Assembly (NCBI GenBank): GCA_945861855.1
Contig: CAMAWG010000004.1
Location: 1 to 64,000 of the forward strand
Source of the DNA: Rhodoplanes serenus
Lineage (GTDB): Bacteria > Pseudomonadota > Alphaproteobacteria > Rhizobiales > Xanthobacteraceae
Length of the DNA: 64,000 nucleotides
Reading direction: 5' to 3'
In this document: positions 9,032-17,678 of the stretch, in pieces
How the letters are laid out: the number at the start of each line of letters is the position of its first letter
Numbering within the stretch: the first letter of the stretch is position 1
Program-made: the position numbers and the translations under genes
Notes under the pieces: model-generated
Databases searched by the model: none
Seen by the model: only the letters and a program-made list of their open reading frames with translations
What the model was told of the DNA's origin: nothing

Positions 9032-10021
9032 GTGCGGCGGCGGGAATTCATCACCGGTGTCGGCGCAGCGGCGAGCATCTGGCCGCTCGCCGCCCGCGCG
9101 CAGCTGCCCGAGCACATACGGCGTATCGGCATACTCCTACCCGCCACCGCGGACGATGCGGAATTTCGGGCCCGCGTCGGGGCGTTCCTGCAGGCGCTAG
9201 CGCTGTTGGGCTGGTCCATCGGCCGCAACGTGCGGATCGAGACCCGCTGGGCCACGACCAATGCCGCCGACATTCGCAGACACGCGGCGGAATTGGCCGC
9301 GCTCGCGCCGGACGTCATCCTAGCCCATGGCTTCTCGACCGTGGCGCCATTGCTGCAGGCGACCCGCACCCTGCCGGTCGTGTTCCCAGTCGCCGGCGAT
9401 CCGGTCGGCGCTGGCTACGTCGATAGCCTGGCGCGGCCGGGCGGCAACGTCACCGGTTTCATGACTTTCGAATACGGCATGAGCGGGAAATTGCTGGAGT
9501 TGCTAAAGCAGATCGCGCCCGGCGTGACGCGAGCGGCGGTGCTTCGGGATCCCACTCAAGGCTCCGGAACCAGCCAGTTTGCCGCCATCCAGGCGGTGGC
9601 GCCGTCGCTCAGGGTGGAGGTCAACCCGGTCAACATGCGCGACGCGCCCGAGATCGGGCGCGCCGTCGCGGCCTTCGCGCGCGCTCCGAATGGCGGTCTG
9701 ATCCTGACGCCGGGCGGGGCCGCAATTCTTCATCGCGATCTGATCATCACGCTGGCGGCCCGCCACAAGCTGCCCGCGGGCTACTTCGAACGCTCTTTCG
9801 TCGCCGCCGGCGGCCTGATCTCCTATGGGCCTGATTACGTCGACCAGTACCGGCGCGCGGCCGGCTACGTCGACCGCATCCTCAAGGGCGAGAAGCCGGC
9901 CGATCTGCCGGTGCAGGCGCCGACCAAGTATGAGCTGGTGATCAACCTGAAAACCGCGAAGGCGCTCGGACTCGACGTGCCTGCCACACTCCTCGCCCGC
10001 GCCGACGAGGTGGTGGAATAG
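9032..10021 (+). CDS. ABC transporter substrate-binding protein, ABC_sub_bind (TrpX-like) family
   Basis: Periplasmic binding protein of 329 residues. The N-terminus VRRREFITGVGAAASIWPLAARAQ is the classic leader of this very large rhizobial family (quoted parts: RRREFIT, WPLAARAQ) and resembles a Tat signal. I chose the GTG at 9032 because GGGGGA lies just before it and the leader begins there; an ATG 48 bases upstream gives an atypical extension. Family markers present include LRRIGILLP-type opening, FPVAGDPVGAGYVDSLARPGGNVTG (in part) and the C-terminal NLKTAKALGLDVP. There is no partner permease, so it is an orphan receptor. A paralogue lies at 60688-61665. The ligand is unknown. Confidence 0.88.
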   Translation: MRRREFITGVGAAASIWPLAARAQLPEHIRRIGILLPATADDAEFRARVGAFLQALALLGWSIGRNVRIETRWATTNAADIRRHAAELAALAPDVILAHGFSTVAPLLQATRTLPVVFPVAGDPVGAGYVDSLARPGGNVTGFMTFEYGMSGKLLELLKQIAPGVTRAAVLRDPTQGSGTSQFAAIQAVAPSLRVEVNPVNMRDAPEIGRAVAAFARAPNGGLILTPGGAAILHRDLIITLAARHKLPAGYFERSFVAAGGLISYGPDYVDQYRRAAGYVDRILKGEKPADLPVQAPTKYELVINLKTAKALGLDVPATLLARADEVVE

Positions 10022-10026
10022 CCCAG

Positions 10027-10052
10027 GGAACCTCCCGGAACGGTTCGGCGTT
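10027..10052 (+). promoter_or_regulatory. Putative EcfG (general stress sigma factor) promoter
   Basis: GGAAC at 10027-10031, 17 bases, then CGTT at 10049-10052. This matches the alphaproteobacterial EcfG consensus GGAAC-N16/17-CGTT. Transcription would start near 10060, just ahead of the small gene at 10079. Confidence 0.6.
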
Positions 10053-10078
10053 GAAGGCATGTCCCGCCGGGGAATTTC

Positions 10079-10282
10079 ATGCCTCAATTGATGTTCCGCT
10101 GCCCCTACACCAACAAGCCGATCCGGTCGGGGATCGGGCTCGTCCCGGAAAACCTCAGCACCGTGTCGGACTATCCGATCAGCGTGCAGTGTCCGCACTG
10201 CGGCAGACAGCACCACGGCACGATTGCCGACGGCTGCCTGACCGACGAACGATCGCCGACGCTCGTCCCTCCGGAGGAGTGA
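10079..10282 (+). CDS. Small zinc-ribbon-like conserved protein, function unknown
   Basis: Protein of 67 residues with cysteines at C8, C38, C41 and C53; the CPHCG knuckle with flanking histidines suggests a metal-binding (zinc-ribbon) fold. MFRCPYTNKPI and SGIG at the N-terminus recall a family of short hypothetical proteins common in rhizobia. It has no signal peptide and no membrane segment, so it is probably cytoplasmic. A GGGGAA site precedes the ATG. An EcfG-like promoter lies directly upstream, which would place it in the general stress response. It converges with the receptor gene on the other strand with only 9 bases between the stops. Confidence 0.7.
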   Translation: MPQLMFRCPYTNKPIRSGIGLVPENLSTVSDYPISVQCPHCGRQHHGTIADGCLTDERSPTLVPPEE

Positions 10283-10291
10283 CGTTCCCGC

Positions 10292-11287
10292 CTATTGCTT
10301 CATGGCGATGCCGAGCGCGTCGGCCGCGGCTTTGACCGTCGCACGCTGCGTCGCGATCGAGGCGCCGAATTCGGCCGGTCCGCCGGGATTGAACAGCTGC
10401 GCGGTGGCGGTCAGCCGGTCCTTGATGATCGGATCGCCTTCCATCACCTCCTTGATGTCGGCGGCGATCCGCTCGCGCATCTCCGCCGGCATGGTCGGCG
10501 GACCGAACAGGCCGACCAGCCCGTCGATGGTCAGCATCGGGTGCCCGGCCTCCGCGACCGTCGGAACGTCGGGATAGGCCGGGGTCCGAACGCTGTTGAG
10601 CAACGCCAGCAGCTTGATCTTGCCAAGCGCGATCTGAGGCTGCGCGATGGCGACGGCCGACTGGTAGACCTGCACGCGGTTCTCGGCGAGATCCCGGCCC
10701 GCCTCCACGGGGTTGCGGTATGGAATCTTTTTCATGTCAAGCTTGGTTGCCTTGAGCCAGGCTTCGAATATGAAACCGTTGGCGCCGGTAACGCCGGCCC
10801 AGTTCAACTCGCCGGGCCGGGCGCGCACCAGCGCGGCCAGTTCGTCGAGCGTATTGGCCGGCGAAACGACAGGCACCGTAATGCCGGTGAAGGTGTTGGA
10901 CACCCGCGCGATCGGTACGAGATCCTCCGGCTTGTAAGGAAGGTTGTCGTGCATCCACGGGTGCGCGATGAACGCCGAGGTCGGCGTCATCAGGAGGATG
11001 TGATCGTCCCGGGCGCTAACGAAAGCGTTGATCGCAACGATGCCGTCGCCGCCGGGCTTGTTCTCGATGACGACCGGCTGGCCCCATTTCCTGGCCAACC
11101 GATCCACCAGGAGCCGGCCGCCGATATCGGTGCCGCTGCCGGCCCCGAGCGTCAGGACGAAGCGCACCGTTCGCGTCGGCCAGTTCTGCGGCGCCGGCGT
11201 CTGGGCTCCCGAGGGCGCCGCCAACAGCGCGAGCGCGGTCAGAACACCAAGCGGGATGGCGAGCAGCAATCGATGGACGCGACGCAT
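10292..11287 (-). CDS. Bug-family (TctC-like) receptor, tandem copy 2
   Basis: Periplasmic Bug receptor of 331 residues with a signal peptide (residues 1-29, ending PSGAQ). The ligand loop is VLTLGAGSGTDIGGR, and IPYRNPVEAGRDL replaces the usual YRGGGPA motif, so its binding pocket differs from ordinary Bug proteins. Most positions are identical to the neighbouring gene at 11395-12390, so the two arose by duplication. It lies downstream of that gene in the same direction (about 107 bases apart), probably in one transcript. No TctAB carrier genes are near. Confidence 0.9.
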   Translation of the reverse strand: MRRVHRLLLAIPLGVLTALALLAAPSGAQTPAPQNWPTRTVRFVLTLGAGSGTDIGGRLLVDRLARKWGQPVVIENKPGGDGIVAINAFVSARDDHILLMTPTSAFIAHPWMHDNLPYKPEDLVPIARVSNTFTGITVPVVSPANTLDELAALVRARPGELNWAGVTGANGFIFEAWLKATKLDMKKIPYRNPVEAGRDLAENRVQVYQSAVAIAQPQIALGKIKLLALLNSVRTPAYPDVPTVAEAGHPMLTIDGLVGLFGPPTMPAEMRERIAADIKEVMEGDPIIKDRLTATAQLFNPGGPAEFGASIATQRATVKAAADALGIAMKQ

Positions 11288-11394
11288 GAGTTTCTCCGGA
11301 TCATCGAGGCGATGGCCAACGGCCGGTATGCAAGTCTAGCGCCCGGCGGCCTCCGCCATGCGAACCAAAACCGCAGCCGCTGCTGCGGCAGCTT

Positions 11395-12390
11395 TCACTT
11401 TTTCTCCGCGACTCCGAGATCCCTGGCGTTCTTGGCGATCAGCGCCCGCTGACTCTCGATCGACTTGGTGAACTCCTCCGGTCCGCCGGGATTGAACAGC
11501 TGAGCCGTGGCCTTGAGCCGGTCCTTGATGATGGCATCGTTTTCCATCACCTCCTTGATGTCGGCCGCGATCCTCTGGCGCAGCGCCATCGGCATGGTCG
11601 GTGGCCCGAACAGCCCGACCAGACCGTCGATGGTCAGAGCGGGCTGGCCGACCTCCGCCACCGTTGGGATGTCCGGATAGATCGGGGCGCGAGAGGTGTT
11701 GACCACCGCGAGCAGCCTGATCTTGCCGGCCTGGATTTGCGGCTGCGCGATGGCGACCGCGGATTCATAGACCTGCACGCGATTGGCCGCGAGATCGTTC
11801 GCCGCCTCCACCGGATTGCGGTACGGCACCTTCTTCATGTCGAGGTTGGCGACCTTGAGCCAGCCCGCGAAATTGAAATCGAGCGCGCCGGTGACGCCCG
11901 CCCAGTTGAGCTCGCCGGGCTTGGCCTTCGCCAGGTCGACCAGTTCCTTCATCGATTTGATGGGGAGCTCGACCGGCACGGAAATGCCGATGATGGTGTT
12001 GGACACCCGCGCGATCGGGGCGAGATCCTCGGCCTTGTACGGGCGGTTCTCGTGCATCCAGGGATGGGCGATGAACGAAGAGGTCGGCGTCAACAGCAAG
12101 ACGTGATCGTCCTTGGCGCTGACGAAGGCGTTGATCGCAACGATGGCGTCGCCGCCGGGCTTGTTCTCGATGACGACCGACTGGCCCCATTTCTTGGTCA
12201 ATCGATCCGCCAGAAGACGTCCGCCGATGTCGGTGCCGCTGCCGGGCCCAAGCGTCAGGATGAAGCGGACCGTTCGCGTCGGCCAGGCCGGGGCAGCCGA
12301 AGATTGCGCGAACGACGGCATCGCGCCCATGAGCGGAGCCAGAAAAGAGACCAGGGTGAATACGCACAATGAACGTCGCAGGCTGCGCAT
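11395..12390 (-). CDS. Bug-family (TctC-like) receptor, tandem copy 1
   Basis: Periplasmic Bug receptor of 331 residues. The signal peptide covers residues 1-29 (ending PSFAQ), followed by WPTRTVRFILTLGPGSGTD, the family opening. The variant VPYRNPVEAANDL occurs where other Bug proteins have YRGGG. The start at 12390 is chosen for a GGAGG site 6 bases upstream; the frame continues to 12528 but without leader features. It is the upstream member of a tandem pair. The spacing and shared variant motif suggest that both copies bind related ligands. Confidence 0.9.
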   Translation of the reverse strand: MRSLRRSLCVFTLVSFLAPLMGAMPSFAQSSAAPAWPTRTVRFILTLGPGSGTDIGGRLLADRLTKKWGQSVVIENKPGGDAIVAINAFVSAKDDHVLLLTPTSSFIAHPWMHENRPYKAEDLAPIARVSNTIIGISVPVELPIKSMKELVDLAKAKPGELNWAGVTGALDFNFAGWLKVANLDMKKVPYRNPVEAANDLAANRVQVYESAVAIAQPQIQAGKIRLLAVVNTSRAPIYPDIPTVAEVGQPALTIDGLVGLFGPPTMPMALRQRIAADIKEVMENDAIIKDRLKATAQLFNPGGPEEFTKSIESQRALIAKNARDLGVAEKK

Positions 12391-12537
12391 GAAATCCTCC
12401 AATCGTGGGCTGGGGCGGAGAATAGACGGTTGAATTGCCCTGGGGAATGCGACAAGACGCGACGCATGGCTCGCCCGCCGTTCCCCCGCATTGACAACGA
12501 GGCAGCCGCCCCGAAGGATGCCGCCCATCGTTTTTTA

Positions 12538-12586
12538 GAGCATGATCTTGTCCGAAAACCGGTTCCCACTTTTCGGGATCGTGCTC
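12538..12586. repeat. Rhizobiales-type interspersed palindromic element
   Basis: A 49-base palindrome with arms GAGCATGATC and GATCGTGCTC (one mismatch) around CCGAAAACCGGTTCCCACTTTTCGG (core recognisable as CGAAAACCGG). From general knowledge, near-identical palindromes are scattered between genes in Bradyrhizobium and relatives. It sits 16 bases before the cupin gene, so it may form a hairpin in that mRNA leader. Confidence 0.75.
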
Positions 12587-12602
12587 ACCAACGGGGAGTG
12601 AA

Positions 12603-13163
12603 ATGGATAAAAGCCCAGTCCGGCGCATCGTCACCGGCCACGACGCCGACGGCAAGGCCGTGGTGCTGATCGACGCGCCGACGCCCTACGTCAATCAGCG
12701 CGGCGAAGGCAACGTCACGCAACTGCTCTGGATCACCAACGAGGCGCCGGTCGACCTGTCGCACACGCGCGATCAGGCCAGCCAGCCGACCAAGGTGCCG
12801 CCGCCCAAGAACGGCTCGATCTGCCGCATCGTCGATTTCGCACCGATCAAGGGCGAGCTGCCGCACGGCGTCGATCATCACGCGATTCTCCAGCAGATGG
12901 GGATCGACCCGGCGACGCAGGGCTATCAGCGCCACCTCTACACGCATCGCACGCGGTCGATCGACTACGCCATCGTGATGGACGGCGAGATCGACATGCT
13001 GCTCGACGACACCGAGGTGCATTGCAAGGCCGGCGACGTGCTGGTGCAGCAAGGCACCAACCACGCCTGGGTCAACAAGTCTGGCAAGCCGTGCCGCATC
13101 TGCTTCGTGCTGATCGACTCGCACGACCCGCCGGCGTGGAAGAAGGACTGGAAGCCGAAGTGA
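12603..13163 (+). CDS. Cupin-domain protein
   Basis: Soluble protein of 186 residues with a single C-terminal cupin barrel (residues about 110-175). Cupin motif 1 is SIDYAIVMDGEIDMLLD and motif 2 is GDVLVQQGTNHAWVN; the first motif lacks the usual paired histidines, so metal binding is uncertain. The N-terminal half carries a beta-rich extension seen in many stand-alone cupins of catabolic regions. GGGGAG precedes the ATG. It could be an isomerase, a dioxygenase-like enzyme or a sensor; nothing in the sequence decides this. A strong hairpin overlaps its stop codon. Confidence 0.85.
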   Translation: MDKSPVRRIVTGHDADGKAVVLIDAPTPYVNQRGEGNVTQLLWITNEAPVDLSHTRDQASQPTKVPPPKNGSICRIVDFAPIKGELPHGVDHHAILQQMGIDPATQGYQRHLYTHRTRSIDYAIVMDGEIDMLLDDTEVHCKAGDVLVQQGTNHAWVNKSGKPCRICFVLIDSHDPPAWKKDWKPK

Positions 13164-13186
13164 GAGACGCCGCCTGGCGTCTCTCA
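13161..13186 (+). terminator. Perfect hairpin at the cupin stop codon
   Basis: An 11-bp perfect stem (TGAGAGACGCC at 13161-13171 and GGCGTCTCTCA at 13176-13186) with a 4-base loop begins at the TGA stop itself. No T-tract follows, so it may act as a terminator or protect the mRNA 3' end. Confidence 0.5.
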
Positions 13187-13320
13187 CCCCGCACGCGGTG
13201 CAGCGCGATAGCGGTGCACCGCAGATGCGGGGTCCCGGTCCGTCCTTGAAAATACCGGGGTCCCGGGTCTGCGTCGCATCATTCGCCAACGCTCATGCTG
13301 CGCCGCGCCCGGGACACGAG
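13187..13320 (-). repeat. Dispersed repeat, copy 1 (inverted relative to 40594-40706)
   Basis: Read on the minus strand it runs from CTCGTGTCCCGGGC through GACCCGGGACCCCGG to GGGACCCCGCATCTGCGGTG and GCTGCACCGCGTGCGG, the same order of blocks as the element at 40594-40706. The loop regions differ and the left end is eroded. It lies between the convergent cupin and permease genes. Confidence 0.65.
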
Positions 13321-13328
13321 TCCCTGCT

Positions 13329-14096
13329 CTACTCCACCTTCCAGGGAATGACCTTGCGCTCGATCTCCTGCAGGATCACCGTCGCGATCAGGCCGAGGAT
13401 TCCGACCGTCACGATGCCGACGAACATCACGTCCACCTGCAACAGCTCCCACGAATTCCAGATCAGGTAGCCGATACCGGCCTTGGTGGCGACGAACTCG
13501 GCGGCGACCAGCACGATGAACGACACCGCGAGCGCGATGCGCAGCCCCGCGAAGATCATCGGCAGCGCGCCGAAGAACACGATGCGGCGGAACATCACCT
13601 GCTGGCTCGCGCCGTAGTTCCGCGCCACGTCCCAGTAGATTTTCTCGATGTTGGACGCGCCGGAATAGGTGTTGATGATCACCGGAAAGAACACGGCGAT
13701 CGCGACCAGCGCCACCTTCGATGCGTCGCCGAAGCCAAACACCAGCAGCAACAGCGGCATCAGCGCGATCTTCGGGATCGGGAACAGGCTGGCGATCAGC
13801 GGGTCGAAGAAGATGCGCACCGGGCGGAACATCGCCATCAGCAGGCCCACGGCGACCCCCGGCACGACGCCGAGGAGGAAACCCACCAGCACCCGATAGA
13901 GCGTGACCGCGACGTGCATCCAAAGCTCGCCGCTCACGATCATCTCCCAGAACCGCAGCGCGATGTCGGTCGGTGCGGGGATGAAGCGGCGGTCGCCGAA
14001 CCCCGCCATCAGCAGAAGCTGCCACAGCAGCAGCAGCCCGATCGGCGAGATCAGGTAGAGCAGCCGCTCCTGCGTCAGCCGGGATCGCGCGCTCAC
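13329..14096 (-). CDS. NitT/TauT-type ABC transporter permease
   Basis: Inner-membrane permease of 255 residues, SsuC/TauC type, with about six transmembrane helices (first at residues about 13-30). The EAA-like cytoplasmic loop is visible as YWDVARNYGASQ. It starts at a GTG that overlaps the ATPase stop by 4 bases (GTGA). It is the last gene of a four-gene operon: UbiD decarboxylase, substrate-binding protein, ATPase, permease. The transporter class imports sulfonates, nitrate, pyrimidine-like compounds or aromatic acids; the linked decarboxylase favours an aromatic or unsaturated acid here. Confidence 0.9.
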   Translation of the reverse strand: MSARSRLTQERLLYLISPIGLLLLWQLLLMAGFGDRRFIPAPTDIALRFWEMIVSGELWMHVAVTLYRVLVGFLLGVVPGVAVGLLMAMFRPVRIFFDPLIASLFPIPKIALMPLLLLVFGFGDASKVALVAIAVFFPVIINTYSGASNIEKIYWDVARNYGASQQVMFRRIVFFGALPMIFAGLRIALAVSFIVLVAAEFVATKAGIGYLIWNSWELLQVDVMFVGIVTVGILGLIATVILQEIERKVIPWKVE

Positions 14097-14908
14097 CGTT
14101 CCATCTCCGCTCGCGCCCGCATCACCTCGTCCTCCAGCACCCGCCAGATGTCGAGCTTGAGCCTGCCGAACTCGGGCGAAGCCGAAAGCTGCATCAAATC
14201 GCGCGGATGGGGGAACGGCACATCGATGATGCGTTTGATGCGTCCGGGCTGCGCGGTCATGATGACGGTGCGATCGCCCATCAGCAGCGCCTCCTCGATC
14301 GAATGGGTGACGTAGATCACGGTCTTGCCGGTCTGCTCCCAAAGCCGCACCAGCTCGGTCTGCAGGATCACGCGATTTTGCGCGTCGAGCGCGGCGAACG
14401 GCTCGTCCATCAGCAACACGCCGGGATCGGTGACGAAGGCGCGGGCGATGGCGCTACGCTGCCGCATGCCGCCGGAAAGCTGATGCGGATAGTGATGGCG
14501 GAACTTGGTGAGGCCGACAAGCTTGAGCGCGTCATCGACGCGCACACCCGCCTCCGACCTCGGCACGCCGCGGGTATCGAGGCCAAAGCGCACGTTGGTC
14601 TCAACGTCCATCCAGGGGAACAGGCCGCTCTCCTGGAACACCATGGCGTTCTCGACCGCCCAGCCCTCGGAATGGACCTTGATCGAACCGCCGGTCTGGT
14701 GATCGAGGCCGGCGAGAATGCGCAGCAAGGTCGACTTGCCGCAGCCGCTCGGACCGACCAGGCAGACGAACTCGCCGGGCGCAACGCGCAGATCGACGTT
14801 GTCGAGCGCCACCACCGCGCCCGGCCCGGTCCCGTACTGCCGGCACAGCCCCGCGATCTCGATCGCCGCGCCACGCCGTTGCGCAACCATGGGCGCCGGG
14901 GCGTTCAC
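14093..14908 (-). CDS. NitT/TauT-type ABC transporter ATP-binding protein
   Basis: ATPase subunit of about 271 residues. Walker A is GPSGCGKST at residues 52-60, the signature is LSGGMRQRSAIARAF, and Walker B is LLMDEPFAALD, followed by YVTHSIEEAL. I chose the GTG at 14908, six bases past the stop of the binding-protein gene; an ATG at 14890 is a possible alternative. Both starts have weak ribosome sites, as expected for a translationally coupled gene. It energises the permease encoded at 13329-14096. Confidence 0.88.
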   Translation of the reverse strand: MNAPAPMVAQRRGAAIEIAGLCRQYGTGPGAVVALDNVDLRVAPGEFVCLVGPSGCGKSTLLRILAGLDHQTGGSIKVHSEGWAVENAMVFQESGLFPWMDVETNVRFGLDTRGVPRSEAGVRVDDALKLVGLTKFRHHYPHQLSGGMRQRSAIARAFVTDPGVLLMDEPFAALDAQNRVILQTELVRLWEQTGKTVIYVTHSIEEALLMGDRTVIMTAQPGRIKRIIDVPFPHPRDLMQLSASPEFGRLKLDIWRVLEDEVMRARAEMER

Positions 14909-14913
14909 GGGCC

Positions 14914-15945
14914 TCAGCGACAGCCCGGATGCTTGCTGTCCTTGTTCTCGACCACGAAGGGCCCGAGCTTCTGAACCGCGTTCTGGATGTAGCTGCGATC
15001 CATCAGACGCTCGGCCGGGAACGCGGCGGTCGCCATCTTGTTCTTGACGAACCACGACTGGATGTCGAGCAGGCTCGCGACGTTGACCTCGCCGTTCGGG
15101 CTTCGGGCTGGCCAGGGATACTTGTTCAAGAGCTCCAGCCGGCGTTCGGTGCCGCTGCTGACCAGTATGTCGATGATCTCCTGGCGGGACTTGCCGCCGT
15201 GGAAGCCCTGGCAGAATTCACGCGCGCCGCGCATCCAGGCGATGAAATAGTTCTTTACCAGTTCCTGGTTCTGCTTGGCCCAGTCGGTGTTGACCATGAT
15301 GACGGCGATGGTCATCGGCGTCGGCGTCACCAGATCGTCGACCTCGCCGAACGGAACGGCGATTTTCTGCTCTTCCAGGCTCCACACGAACGGCGGAATG
15401 ACGATGGCCGCGTCGATCGCTTTGTTGGCGAACGCGACCGCCATCTGCGGAAACGGGATAACCTTGATCTCGACGTCGTTGATCGTGAGCCCGTCGCGCT
15501 CCAGGATCTTGCCGACCTCGTAGGTCGAGACCGAGCCGGTGGCATTGCTGGCGATCACCTTGCCCTTGAGATCCTTCGGGCTCTTGACGGAATCCTTGAG
15601 GTCGGGCCGGATCATAAGGTTGTGGCGGATCGGCGTGCTGACCCGGTCCGACACGATCGTCACCGGCAGGTTCTTCTCGATGGCATTAAAGTAGCCGGCG
15701 GAGATGCCGCCGGCGACCATGTTCAAGCGGCCCTGAGCCAGCAGCGCGATCACGTTCGCGGAGGATTCGATCAGCTCGATCTCGAGCTTGATTCCGAGCT
15801 GCTTAAAGTAGCCCTTGTGCTCGGCCATCAGCTCCGCGGAGTTGGAGGTGGAGCGCGCCATCCCGATGCGGACGGTGGTTTCCTGCGCGAAACCCGCGCT
15901 GCTCAGGCCTAGCGACGCCAGCACAATCCACAGCGCGATCTTCAT
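14914..15945 (-). CDS. NitT/TauT-type ABC transporter substrate-binding protein
   Basis: Periplasmic binding protein of 343 residues of the SsuA/THI5-like fold. The signal peptide spans residues 1-21 (ending SSAGFAQ), and the mature protein opens TTVRIGMARSTSNSAEL. The segment AEHKGYFKQLGIKLEIEL is the typical NMT1/THI5 first lobe. A GGGAGG site 7 bases before the ATG supports the start. It follows the UbiD gene by 27 bases and precedes its own ATPase and permease, making a complete importer. The ligand is probably the acid that the linked UbiD handles, by inference. Confidence 0.9.
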   Translation of the reverse strand: MKIALWIVLASLGLSSAGFAQETTVRIGMARSTSNSAELMAEHKGYFKQLGIKLEIELIESSANVIALLAQGRLNMVAGGISAGYFNAIEKNLPVTIVSDRVSTPIRHNLMIRPDLKDSVKSPKDLKGKVIASNATGSVSTYEVGKILERDGLTINDVEIKVIPFPQMAVAFANKAIDAAIVIPPFVWSLEEQKIAVPFGEVDDLVTPTPMTIAVIMVNTDWAKQNQELVKNYFIAWMRGAREFCQGFHGGKSRQEIIDILVSSGTERRLELLNKYPWPARSPNGEVNVASLLDIQSWFVKNKMATAAFPAERLMDRSYIQNAVQKLGPFVVENKDSKHPGCR

Positions 15946-15972
15946 GGTCGTTCCTCCCTGATCCCGCCGGCG

Positions 15973-17550
15973 CTATTTGTCGTTCGCCGGGGCCGGCTTG
16001 ATGAAGTAGCGCCCTTCGCCGTCGCGGTCGAGAGCCAGCTTGTCGCGCAGGCTGCCCAACGTGCGCACCACCTCGCGGCCGTCGCGGCTGCCCACGGCGG
16101 CCATAAGTTCCTCGAAGAATTTAGGCCCGTCGGCCAGTGCGGATTCGACCGACGGAAAACGCTTGCCCGCGAACTTCGGCGGCGCCGGCACGCGCACTTC
16201 CAGGCGGTCGGCGGTCCCGAACGGCCAAGTCAGGTCGTAGCCGGCCTTGGCGCCGACGCGGCTGCCCGGCGGCAGCGACGGATCGAGCGGCAAGGTGCGC
16301 ATGCCGCTCATCACGATCAGGTCGCGGTCGGGCTGGAAGCGCGTCGCCATCGCCCAGTCCATCTGCTCGTCGGAGAAGATATCGACGTCGGGATCGACCA
16401 CATAGACGTTCTTGCAGTTGGCCAGCGCCCCCATGCAGGCGCCGATGGCGTTGCGGGCCTCGCCCGGCACGCGCTGGCGGAGCGCCACGCGCACGTTGAA
16501 GGCGCCGCCGCTCGACGTGGTCGCATAGACCGCGACCGGCTCGCGCACCGCCACTTCAAGCGCGCGCCAGACCATGATCTCGGTGCGCAGCGCCGAAAGC
16601 TGCGCGGTGTCGGTGCGGCCCAAGGTCTTGCCGCCGATGGTCGAGGTCTGGAACAACGCGTCCTTGCGGTGGGTGATGGCAGTGAGATGGAACACCGGGT
16701 TGCGCTTGACCGCGCCGTAGTAGCCGAGGAACTCGCCGTAGGGCCCTTCCGGCTCGCGATGGCCGTGCTCGTCGAGATAGCCTTCGATCACATATTCGGC
16801 GTCGGCGGGCACGCGGATGTCGTTGGTGACGGACTTCACCACCGCCACCGGAGCGTCGCGCAGCATGGAAACGAGTCCCAACTCGTCCACCGGCAATCGC
16901 ATCGTCCCGACCACATGATCGATCGGATGCGCGCCGACGACGAAGCTCACCGGCGTGGGCTTGCCCGCCGCGGCATTAGCCTCGTAGATCGCCTTGAGAT
17001 CGCTCGGCGCGACGAGATCGATGCCGGTCTCCCTGGAGGAGCGCAGCATCAGCCGGCGCAGGCCGACATTGGTCCAGCCGGTCTTGGGGTCGATGACATA
17101 GTCAATCGAAGCCGAGATGTAGGGACCGCCGTCGGCGCCATGCTGGAGATGCACGGGAAGCCTGGTCACGTCGGCGTCGTCGCCGGTCAACACCACCGCC
17201 TGACACGGCGCCTCGGCGCGCGAGACCTCGAACATCTCCGGCTTGTTGCGCAGCCGCCGCTGGATTTCCTTCAACAGCCCGTCGGGCTTCACTCCGAACG
17301 CCGCCGCGATCCGGGCGCGCCCGCCCATGACGTTGCCGACGAGTTCGGCTTTCTCAGGGCCGGCCGAGCGGAACAGCACCGCCTTCTGATTGCCTTCCAG
17401 CACCTCGGCGATGCCGGCGAGGTCGACCGCTTCGCTGTGGGTGTCGAGTTCGGCGGGGCTCAGGCTTTCAAGGAACGTACGCAAGCGAAAGCGCTCGAAA
17501 TCCACCGCATTCGGCAACAGGTTCGCTCCAGCCTTTTCGACGACATTCAT
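15973..17550 (-). CDS. UbiD-family (prenylated-FMN) decarboxylase, copy 1
   Basis: Cytoplasmic decarboxylase of 525 residues that would use prenylated FMN to remove or add CO2 on aromatic or alpha,beta-unsaturated acids. The catalytic pair is E268 and E273 in EPEGPYGE, with the conserved arginine in NVGLRRLMLR (about R165/R166) and the cofactor-binding HRKDALFQTS segment. A GGGAGAG site precedes the ATG. It is the first gene of an operon with a complete NitT/TauT importer (13329-15945). Divergent from it at 17679 is a molybdenum hydroxylase subunit. No UbiX (prenyltransferase that makes the cofactor) is in the window, so UbiX must be encoded elsewhere. Ubiquinone synthesis is unlikely given the three paralogues here. 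Confidence 0.92.
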   Translation of the reverse strand: MNVVEKAGANLLPNAVDFERFRLRTFLESLSPAELDTHSEAVDLAGIAEVLEGNQKAVLFRSAGPEKAELVGNVMGGRARIAAAFGVKPDGLLKEIQRRLRNKPEMFEVSRAEAPCQAVVLTGDDADVTRLPVHLQHGADGGPYISASIDYVIDPKTGWTNVGLRRLMLRSSRETGIDLVAPSDLKAIYEANAAAGKPTPVSFVVGAHPIDHVVGTMRLPVDELGLVSMLRDAPVAVVKSVTNDIRVPADAEYVIEGYLDEHGHREPEGPYGEFLGYYGAVKRNPVFHLTAITHRKDALFQTSTIGGKTLGRTDTAQLSALRTEIMVWRALEVAVREPVAVYATTSSGGAFNVRVALRQRVPGEARNAIGACMGALANCKNVYVVDPDVDIFSDEQMDWAMATRFQPDRDLIVMSGMRTLPLDPSLPPGSRVGAKAGYDLTWPFGTADRLEVRVPAPPKFAGKRFPSVESALADGPKFFEELMAAVGSRDGREVVRTLGSLRDKLALDRDGEGRYFIKPAPANDK

Positions 17551-17678
17551 CGGCTCTCTCCCTGAACCGAATTATAGAGGTTTCCGCAGCGCTTCCAACT
17601 TGGTCACGCTGGCAACGAGTGCCCGCGTTGGATAGGCTCCCGACCGTTCAGCCACAAGAGACAAGCCAGCCGCGCATC

